Assembly (NCBI GenBank): GCA_032164245.1
Contig: JAVMKO010000003.1
Span: 36,207,390 to 36,271,389, forward strand
Length of the DNA stretch: 64,000 bases
DNA from: Sternotherus odoratus
Taxonomy: Eukaryota; Chordata; Testudines; Kinosternidae
Reading direction: 5' to 3'
The stretch's first letter is position 1. The number at the start of each line of letters is the position of its first letter. The notes under the pieces were generated by a model that was not told where the DNA came from, searched no databases, and was given only the letters and a program-made list of their open reading frames with translations. Of the stretch, positions 48,759 through 56,261 are shown one piece after another. Both the position numbers and the translations under genes were made by a program.

Positions 48759-50188
48759 ACATAGGAAAAAACCCTACTTTATTAGCAGGAGTAAACAAGG
48801 GAAATACTGGAACAAAAGACTCCTGGACCCAGAGTCCCTCCTCTACCAAATGATTCACAAATTGCTCCTCGGCCAGGAAAATCACCATGGATTTGCTCAT
48901 TCAAGAGGTTAGATTTTATAGGAGCACAGCCCATAGCCTTACCTACACTCAGCAATGTGTGCTCCACAGGGCAGGAGGCAGCAGACACACACTAACCCCA
49001 TGCTTGTGGGGCAAACCACTAAACCCATCTGAAGTGGACTCTATGGAGAAAATCTCCTCACCCCCAAGGAAAAAATGGAAGGAACAAACAACACCCATAA
49101 AAGAAAGAAACAGCAAGTAACAAAACAAAAATCAAGCATACTAACAGTAACCCAGCGAGTGCACACAGCACCTAACAGTCTCACTTGAGGCAGGGGAAGG
49201 AGAAGGAAGAGACAGACAGACTCCACAATAGCCCATTGGTTAGGTAATGCATCTGGAACATGGACAACCCAGGTTTAAAGCCTTGCTCTGAATCAGGCAG
49301 AGCAGGGTCTTAAACCTAGGTCTCCAACATCCAGGGTGAATGCTCTGCATGGAGAAAGTGAATCTTTTTCTCCCAACCCCTGATGTAGAATGCATTTTGA
49401 AATTTGTCACAAACTGGAATTATTGTTTTTCAGCCAGCTGTACTTTTTAGAGTAAACACTTTTATTCTTTTCCATTCATTTCTTCCCTTATTGCTCTCTG
49501 GTGACTGAATGATGAATAAGTTGAGATGTTAGTTCTGAAAACCCGAGCAAATGATTGTTTGCTGCTGCTGTTCATGATGTGTTTCAAGTTTTTGGCTAGT
49601 ATGCTGGGAAAACGCATATGATATTGGCCAGAGTTTAAGTCTGGCCTTTCTAAAAAGTGCTTTCTTACCATGCATTGGTGAAAGTTGTTAGTTAATATAC
49701 TTGCATCATCTGTTGCCCTTCTTTATCATGTGGGTTTTTTTCATTTTGTGGTGTCTTTTGAAAAGTTCATACTGGAATTTTCTGTCTGTAAACAGATGTG
49801 GTTATACATAATCCATGACTTGATGAAGTTATTAGGATTCAGTAGAGCAGCTAGCAAGAGGTGGCAGAAACAATAGTTTGATAGGCAGGCTATTTTCTAT
49901 CCTTTGGGATGATAACAAATAGATCTTAATTAAGAGCTTCCTGTGACTGCAAAATCACAACTGGTGTCAACTTTCTCCATATTCTGAAACAAAAGCAGGC
50001 CAGTCAATGAGGAATTGAATGATTTTGGTCCTTGTATATTTTTTAAATGTCATCTTTTGAAATAAGGTAACTTCAATAAAACTGGAATTAGAATGTCCAA
50101 AAATAAATATACTTTTCTATAATCTGGTACTATTTCAGGTTTTTAAATTTATTTTCTTTTTCCCCCCCGGTGCTTGCTATGGATCTAG
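48759..50188 (+). other. Intron segment without recognised features, ends at exon I acceptor
   Basis: No gene is seen. The 3' end supplies the pyrimidine tract 'ttttctttttccccccc' near 50152 and the acceptor 'ggatctag' at 50188. Confidence 0.5.
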
Positions 50189-50308
50189 ACAAAGCCTGGT
50201 GTTATTCGTCCAGTGAAAACAAAAATCTTACTAAAAATGGAGGAGGCCTATCAACCAAACCCTTTCAAAAAATACCTTGAAGAAACCAGAGATCCAGATA
50301 TTGAGCAG
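50189..50308 (+). CDS. MLIP: MLIP exon I (120 nt, last exon found)
   Basis: Acceptor ggatctag|ACA, donor CAG|gtgagt; phase 0 at both ends, 40 codons. It encodes TKPGVIRPVKTKILLKMEEA, then YQPNPFKKYLEETRDPDIEQ. Recalled human has TKPGVIRPVPVKSRILLKKE then YEPNPFSKYLED, so this is the conserved C-terminal MLIP region, with a two-residue deletion around 'PVPVK'. The human protein continues for roughly 80 residues in a final exon; no match was found in the remaining 13.7 kb. Confidence 0.95.
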
Positions 50309-50451
50309 GTGAGTACTTTATCTAAACATCATCCCCACCCCCTTGAATGTGTAGCGGTTGTCAGTTTCCTAAGAAGCTGATATTGTTGAATCTGGGACTC
50401 TTGTTTATTTATGTGTATATATATTAAATAGTAGCAATATATACACCCCTA

Positions 50452-50570
50452 GGGTGACCAGATGTCTCAATTTTGTAGGGACAGTCCGGATTTTCAGGTC
50501 TTATTCTTACATTGGCTCCTATTACCTCCCCACCCCGTCCCAATTTTTCACAGTTACTGTCTGGTCACCT
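50452..50570. mobile_element. Tc1/mariner-like MITE
   Basis: The ends TAGGGTGACCAGATGTC and GTCTGGTCACCT are inverted repeats. The interior has TAGGGACAGTCCGGATTTTC and 'cccgtcccaatttttcacag', the reverse complement of the copy at 35491-35649. No coding capacity. Confidence 0.8.
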
Positions 50571-52267
50571 CATACGCCACCCTCCCATTTTATATTTAAA
50601 TACTATATCAGCCAGATGATGATCCATTTTGTATTATCCAGTGTCTTAGCTCCTTCTCTGTGGCTTTTAAAGGAGGGGGAAATAGCCTGCATACGAATAT
50701 ACAGCCTGTATATTAATGAATTCTGATCATGGTCATTCTGTAATATCGGTATGTAATTTTTTAAAGACATGGACTCATTATGACTAGAAGGTTTTGTAAA
50801 CTTATATGGAACCATCTACCAGCAAGATATTGTGTCCTGATACAAAGCATAACATATATAAGAACTGCATGATTAAATAACCAGTCCCTATTTTTGATAA
50901 TTTGTTATCCATGTCAATTTAAAATCAAAATTTGCTTCCAGTATCAAACATACCACTTTGTGTAATGTCTTTAAGAAAATCTTGTGGGTCATTTAGAGCA
51001 CCTTGTAGTGATAACACAGTATTTTTCATTTCTGAGCTGTTTACTGACTTGGGTTGGCCACTGTCTCAATGCAACTATATGTATGCAAATCTATATAGGT
51101 AAATATGTGTTTTGCGTGTATTACTTTGAACTAAAACTTTTACCACAATATGTAATTCAATTCCTGGAGCAGCTTCAAATTAATTTACACAGTATTCTGT
51201 GAATCATCCATCTGGTAGGTTGTAGAGCATCACAATGCTGAGCAGTTCTCTTGCCAGATGAAATGTGAACAAGGCACCTTTATAATTAAATTCTCCCTAG
51301 CTCTGGAGAGCCTTCTAATTACATTTTAATCACTTTAGCAACATAAAACTAATAATTAAAAAGCTTTGTTGTTAAAAACACTTAAAAAAATAAAACTTTT
51401 ATTTTAACTGTCTCTCTCCCCACAATGGGCCAAATTCTACTCTCATTTGCACTACGTTAGCTCCATTGATTTTCCCAATAGAGTTTAAATGGAGTAAAGC
51501 AGAGCTAAGTCTTGCCATTTGTCTCTAATATACCAATGGGCTCCCACATCCTCTGCATGTGTTATCATAAATGCTTCTTTATAAAATATAGAGTTTGTCT
51601 ATAGAGCTAGATGGCCATCGGAAATAACAACACTTGGAACTTAAATCAACAATGTGATGCTGTTGCAAAAAAAGCAAATGTAATTGTGCATTGCTTAAAC
51701 AGAGGCATGGCATGCAAACTACAGAAATGATAGTGCTGCTTTACTCAGTGCTGATTAGCTCTCACTGGAGGTTTTCAAAGAGAGTCTGGATAGCCATCTG
51801 TCTTGGATGGTTTAGAGGCAACAAATCCTGCCTCTTGACAGAGACCCTTGCAGTCCTTTCTAAGACCCTGATTCTATTATTCTAGATCTGGGTAAGAAAC
51901 GGTTTTCCTTACCTACAAACATTTTTGAGGTTTCAAAAGTTGTCGTGTTCCACATCGGGATGAAATTGAGTCCTCTGAAAAAAATTAATAAGAAATAAGA
52001 GAAAGTGGCAGATCCACCTGAGAAGAGTCAGGTGGTTAGCCACTCACATGAGATGTGTGATTCAGACCTCCAGATTCAGACCTCTCTCTCTAACCACATA
52101 CACAGTGAGTGCCCTAACCATAGGGCTATAGAGTCAAGTTTCTCTCGCTGGCCCATTGAATATTCAAAAATGTATATGTAGTAGAACAGGGCCAAGAAGA
52201 GAGATTGACAGAGATCCATCCCAGAATAGTCTGATGGTAAGGGCACTCACCTGAAATATGAGAGAAT
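50571..52267 (+). other. Intron segment without recognised gene
   Basis: It contains a degenerate 'ggccaaattctactctcatt' palindromic-type relic near 51425-51515 but no exon. The short frames around 51691-51885 have no identifiable domain. Confidence 0.45.
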
Positions 52268-52479
52268 CAGGCAGAGTAACAGGTTTCAAAGTAGCAGTCG
52301 TGTTAGTGAGTATCCGCAAAAAGAACAGGAGTACTTATGGCACCTTAGAGACTAACACATTTATTTAAGCATAAACTTTCATAGGCTACAGCCTAATTCA
52401 TCGGATGCATAGAATGGAACACACAGTAGGACTACATCCTATTTAATAAAAGACTAGGGAAGTTTGTGTGAAGCCGTTA

Positions 52480-52548
52480 TGCGCAGTAGAGACGGCCCAG
52501 ATGAACGGCATGCTGGGAGGTGTAGTTCGGCAGCACAACATGGCCGCC
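52480..52548. promoter_or_regulatory. Promoter-like motif cluster inside the Helitron
   Basis: Within 70 bp lie an NRF1-like half site TGCGCA (52480-52485), a ZNF143/STAF-type site on the minus strand (52508-52527, ACTACACCTCCCAGCATGC, matching the family's ACTACAnnTCCCAGCATGC) and a YY1-like AACATGGCCGCC (52537-52548). A CACGTG E-box follows at about 52550. These are typical of TATA-less CpG-island promoters. This suggests a host promoter fragment captured by the Helitron. Activity is not shown by sequence. Confidence 0.5.
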
Positions 52549-52639
52549 GCACGTGTGCCACAGAGAGGGAAGCAGGGTCTGGATCAGAGGCTCGGAGAGC
52601 GCGGGCAGGAGGGTGGCTCGGCGCAGGAGGTGCAGGCAG

Positions 52640-52800
52640 GGGGCCCTTGGAGTGGGGGGGTAGGAGGGCTGAGCGAGCAGGGGGAGCCCTTGGAGTGAGG
52701 GGGAGAGGACTGAGCGAGTGGAGGGGGTCCCTTGGAGTGGGGAGAGGGCTGAGCAAGTGGGGGGGCCTTGGAGGGGGTAGAGAGCTGAGCGAGTGGGAGG
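52640..52800. repeat. GC-rich minisatellite, ~45-bp unit
   Basis: Three to four diverged units of the form 'cccttggagtgggg' plus 'agagggctgagcgagtgg' lie in the 3' half of the Helitron. The long open frames over them are artefacts of this repeat. Confidence 0.8.
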
Positions 52801-52847
52801 CCGCGAGCTGTTACCGTTGGCCTGTGTACACGGGCTTTTGGATTAGT

Positions 52848-52942
52848 ACATATATATATATCTATATAGATATAGATATCTATATATCTATATCTATATA
52901 GCTATATATCTATATCTATCTATCTAGATAGATAGATAGATA
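52848..52942. repeat. AT/GATA microsatellite
   Basis: Imperfect TATATC and GATA runs, partly self-complementary. It occupies the place of the microsatellite found in the 3' region of other PLE copies. Confidence 0.9.
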
Positions 52943-53239
52943 CAGTAGACTCTTGATTATTCAGGATTGGATTAACCAGGATGTGGATTAACCAGGATGT
53001 CAAAAAAAATACACGCAACTCGCAGGGCAGGCTCTGGCTTTGCTGCCCCCCCAAGCACACACACAAAAACCCCCTACCAGGGCGCAGGGCAGCCAGTGAA
53101 CCAACACCCCCTCCCCCCGGGACAGGATGGCTGGTGAATCAACCCCCATCCCATATTTCCTATGGATGGTGATTATCCAGGATTTTATTAACCAGAATTA
53201 TTTTTTCCCCTATCATCCTGGATAATCGAGAGTCTACCG
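52943..53239. mobile_element. pogo/Tigger-like DNA transposon, nonautonomous
   Basis: The inverted ends are CAGTAGACTCTTGATTATTC and GATAATCGAGAGTCTACCG, flanked by TA on both sides (52941-52942 and 53240-53241), the TA target duplication of the Tc1/mariner superfamily. A second pair of inner repeats reads 'ggattaaccaggatgt' and 'aggattttattaacca'. The middle has C-rich 'cccaagcacacac' sequence. No transposase frame. Confidence 0.8.
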
Positions 53240-54042
53240 TAAACATGAACACGAACACAGAGAACACGAAAACAGAGAACATGAAAAGGTGGAAGTTGCT
53301 TTACCAGTTCTAAGAGGCTATTTAATTAAGATGAGCTATTATCAGCAGGAGAAAAAACATCTTTTGTAGTGATAATCAAGATGGCCCATATCAAACAGTT
53401 GACAAGAAGGTGTGAGGATACTTAACATAGGGAAATAGATTCAATTTGTGGAATGACCCAGCCATTCCCAGTGTCTATTCAAGCCTAATTTAATGGTATC
53501 CAGTTTGCAAATTAATTCCAAAAAAAGTTTTTTCTTCTGCTGCTAATAGCGCACCTTAATTGATTAAGCCACATTCGTAGTGATATATGCCATCATGTGC
53601 CAGCAATGCTCCTCTGCCATGTACATTGGCCAAACTGGACAGTCTCTATGCAAAAGAATAAATGGACACAAATCTGACATCAGGAATTCTAACATTCAAA
53701 GACCAAAACACTTCAACCTCTCTGGTCACTGAACAAGAGACTTGAAGCGACAATTTTACAAAAGAAAAAGTTCGAAAACAGACTCCAGTGAGAAGCTACT
53801 GAACTGGAATTAATTTGCAAATTGAATACCATTAATTTCAGCTTGAATAGAAACTGGGAATGGCTGGGTCATTACATAAATTAAATCTATTACTCCATGT
53901 TAACTATCCTCACACCTTCTTGTCAACTGTCTGATTTGGGCCATCTTGCAACAAGTTTTTTTTCCTCCTGCTGATAATAGTTCATCTTAATTAAATAGCC
54001 TTTTAGAATTGATATGGCAACTTCCATCTTTTCATGTTCTCT

Positions 54043-54047
54043 GTGTA

Positions 54048-54077
<30 letters not shown>
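54043..54077. repeat. (TCTG)n(TATC)n microsatellite in PLE tail
   Basis: Perfect TCTG units followed by TATC units within the right PLE arm. Confidence 0.9.
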
Positions 54078-54078
<1 letters not shown>

Positions 54079-54500
54079 TCCTACTGTGTGTTCCATTCTA
54101 TGCATCCGATGAAGTGGGCTGTAGCCTACAAAAGCTTATGCTCAGATAAATTTGTTGGTCTCTAAGGTGCAACAAGTACTCCTGTTCTTCAGGCAGAGTA
54201 GTGACCTGAACTTCCTTCTCCCACATGAGTTTCCTACCCACCTCAATACTCTGGGATGAGTCTCCCTCTCTCTCTCTTCACCCATCCCCTCCCCTGCTCA
54301 TCCCTCTCCTCCACCCATGAAATTTGACCAGAAATTTCATCTTGGACATGAAAAGGTATCAATTAAACTTTCATATTTCTGTAAAAAGCTTGTTTTGACG
54401 AATTAGTGTTTTCTGACAAAAAACTGTTGTCTTATCAAATTTCCAACAAGCCCTTTTCAGCACAATATCCTTTGCAGTGACTAGCTGAATATTCCTGACT

Positions 54501-54626
54501 ACTTATCTATACCTGCCCCTGGACACTTCCACTGCTTGCATCCAACGAAGTGGGTATTAGCCTACGAAAGCTTATGCTTCAATATTTTATAGTTAGTCTT
54601 TAAGGTGCCACAGGACTCTTTGTTAA
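54501..54626 (+). mobile_element. Short Penelope-like tail insertion with 8-bp duplication
   Basis: It carries the alternative PLE tail: CTTGCATCCAACGAAGTGGG, 'cctacgaaagcttatgct', GTTAGTCTTTAAGGTGCCAC, 'aggactctttgtta'. The flanks are TCCTGACT at 54493-54500 and 54627-54634. This is a single-orientation, severely truncated copy. Confidence 0.7.
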
Positions 54627-54862
54627 TCCTGACTGGTTTATTTCTATTTACTGTATTTAAAAGGTTGCATTCCCTTATGAATATGAGTAAGTTTGTAGGG
54701 TCCGAATATGTCTAGTTTCAATGTGGGCATCAACTGATGTCAGTGGCAAAACTCTCAATTTAAATTTATTACTCTGTATCTTATCCTTTAATCTGCTTTC
54801 TTTACTCTACATTAAACCTCAGCCAATCATTTTGATCTTAATATTAGAATTATTTTATATAT

Positions 54863-55320
54863 TGTGACAGACCGCTCTCTCACCCCTCTTAGGAACAGGC
54901 AGGAAAACCCTTCTTTGCTTCAAACAGTGCTCTTTAATCCACAGTGCAGGCCCCACCACCAATATATACAGCTTTACACAGTTTAGCCTTTCAGTTTACA
55001 ACTCTATCAAACTCTACAGTTTACAGCTCTGAGTAGCTCTACAGTTTCCAGCTCTACAAACTCTATATAGTTCAGCTCAATACAAACACAGCTCTGAATA
55101 GCTCTCCACACTCCATACCATCCCCACCACCCTGGGCTTGCTTCCTGGCAGGCCTTTTATCCCCCTGAGGAGGCTGCCAGGTGTCACTCATCCAGGTTGA
55201 TTGCCCTGCAAGCCAGGTGGCTGATTAGGCTTTCTCTGCAAGGGAGGTTTGCAGGCTTCTGCTCCCTCTTAAAGGGCCCACAGGGCTGGCTCAGGCACTC
55301 CTGGCCAGCACCCTGCCACA
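54863..55320 (-). mobile_element. Solo LTR (458 bp) with 4-bp target duplication
   Basis: On the plus strand it begins TGTGACAGACC and ends CACCCTGCCACA, flanked by ATAT at 54859-54862 and 55321-55324. Read on minus it starts TGTGGCAGGGTGC, has a TATA-like GGATAAAAGGCC and a polyadenylation signal ATTAAA near 54935. A degenerate 'agctctacagttt' repeat lies inside. The 4-bp duplication suits a gammaretrovirus-like ERV. No viral genes remain. Confidence 0.82.
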
Positions 55321-56261
55321 ATATGTACATAGGCTTTATTGTGCCTGTAGGCACAGGCTCATTGGATGCTGATATGGTTAGTTGCAGAGAGGAACATATG
55401 CTTCACTTTGCTGATTGACCTTAGGGTTCACCACAACCAACTACCACAGTTTTAAATACCACAGTCTCTGCCATCCCTTGGTGCTAAGTGGTGTTTTAAG
55501 CAGGTTAATGAACATACGTTAGGAAATATGTTTGCAAACCACACTTCATTTTCCTAGGCTGGACAGGGGCTTTGTATCACCATGAGATGCACTGGTTTTG
55601 TCAGACTAGGAGCAGTGGGGAAGATGAGCTAACCTAACCTAGACTACTTTTCCTAGTCTCAGTCAGTGACTCTCAACCTTTTCAGGTTGGCTACTCCTTA
55701 TTCAAGTCAAACATGTTCACGGTCCCCTTACATTTTCTATCAAAGTAAGAATAAAAATTGTACCAATGATAACAATAAGCACATACAATTTTTTTGTGTA
55801 TGTTTTGAGAATTTGACAGAGAATATTTGACCTTGAATGATAAGGATGTGTGGGGAGTCAATTTACTTTGGATTATAAATATTACTTTAGATTGTAAACT
55901 AAAATGTTCATCATCTGTTTCTCTCTGGATTGCCTTTGTTTCCCCTTGGCAAGCCACTGATTAAGAAATACTGATCAAAACAAAGCGAAGGGGACCTTGC
56001 TGCACAAGAGATGTAATTTACCCCTCCCCTTATCTGATTGATTAATTTGATCCCCTGCAGTAGGCAGTTTGTTGATTAAGTAAACAATGCAGTCTCCAAG
56101 CTCTAGAACTTGAAATAAAGACAAGTTGGACTTTACATCTCTGTTCAGCAGTCTTTCTGATATTTGCAGTTTATTATGGAGATAAGCAAATTTATGTCAC
56201 TAATGGGAATTGTATGTAGACATAACTCCAATTTGTGATGATGTATACTTTGGTGTGTACT
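55321..56261. other. Sequence with a hAT-like relic and no gene
   Basis: From about 55668 a CAGTGACTCTCAACCTTTTC start resembles the terminal repeat of a turtle hAT family, and a weak right end ATTAAGAAATACTG lies near 55975. No 8-bp duplication is clear. No exon is seen in the rest. Confidence 0.4.

Larger units (their letters stand above)
10466..50308 (+). other. MLIP: MLIP gene, partial (nine internal coding exons)
   Basis: The gene span runs from the first to the last exon seen. MLIP is a vertebrate muscle-enriched protein that binds lamin A/C and, as CIP, the cardiac factor ISL1. It acts at the nuclear envelope and in the nucleoplasm of heart and skeletal muscle, and is linked to cardiac stress response and myopathy. 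The identification rests on collinear similarity to my recollection of human MLIP: QESDLFKAEF, SLSPSPKP, SSSTICS, SYKVFAAIPTNTLL, LRQQTEELCAAIDQVLQD, RAAGRET, TESQL and TKPGVIRPV occur in the right order. The nine exons total 2,496 nt (832 codons). The exons for the N-terminus and the final coding exon were not found, so the gene is open at both ends here. Confidence 0.93.
52437..52846 (+). mobile_element. Nonautonomous Helitron (410 bp) with CpG-rich cargo
   Basis: The 5' end TCCTATTTAATAAAAGACTA closely resembles the recalled HeliBat-type start TCCTATATAATAAAAGGC. The 3' end CCTGTGTACACGGGCTTTTG followed by GATTAG has the palindrome about a dozen bases before a CTAG-like (here TTAG) terminus. 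Insertion is between A (52436) and T (52847), without target duplication. The interior is unlike the surrounding PLE: CpG-rich at its 5' half, then a GC-rich minisatellite. No Rep/helicase is encoded. Insertion into the left PLE arm dates it after that PLE. Confidence 0.72.
52279..54189. mobile_element. Penelope-like inverted pair (1.9 kb) with 11-bp target duplication
   Basis: The left arm (about 52279-53518) is a minus-strand PLE 3' half starting with the tail ACAGGTTTCAAAGTAGCAGT. The right arm (about 53573-54189) is a plus-strand copy with VIYAIMCQQC / AMYIGQTGQSL GIY-YIG motifs and the tail ending CAAGTACTCCTGTTCTT. The 11-bp repeat CAGGCAGAGTA flanks the unit at 52268-52278 and 54190-54200, so the inverted pair was inserted as one unit. 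The left arm was later interrupted by a Helitron and a pogo/Tigger-like element. Both arms carry stops and frameshifts. Confidence 0.87.

Noticed and set aside
52464..52901. 145-codon Arg/Gly-rich frame
   Set aside because: It spans the Helitron cargo, its minisatellite and the following microsatellite. The sequence is compositional and ends in a YIYIDIDIYI-type translation of simple repeat.
52848..54077. Tandem GATA/TATC runs as a CRISPR array or origin
   Set aside because: Simple microsatellites with no spacers, in a vertebrate genome.
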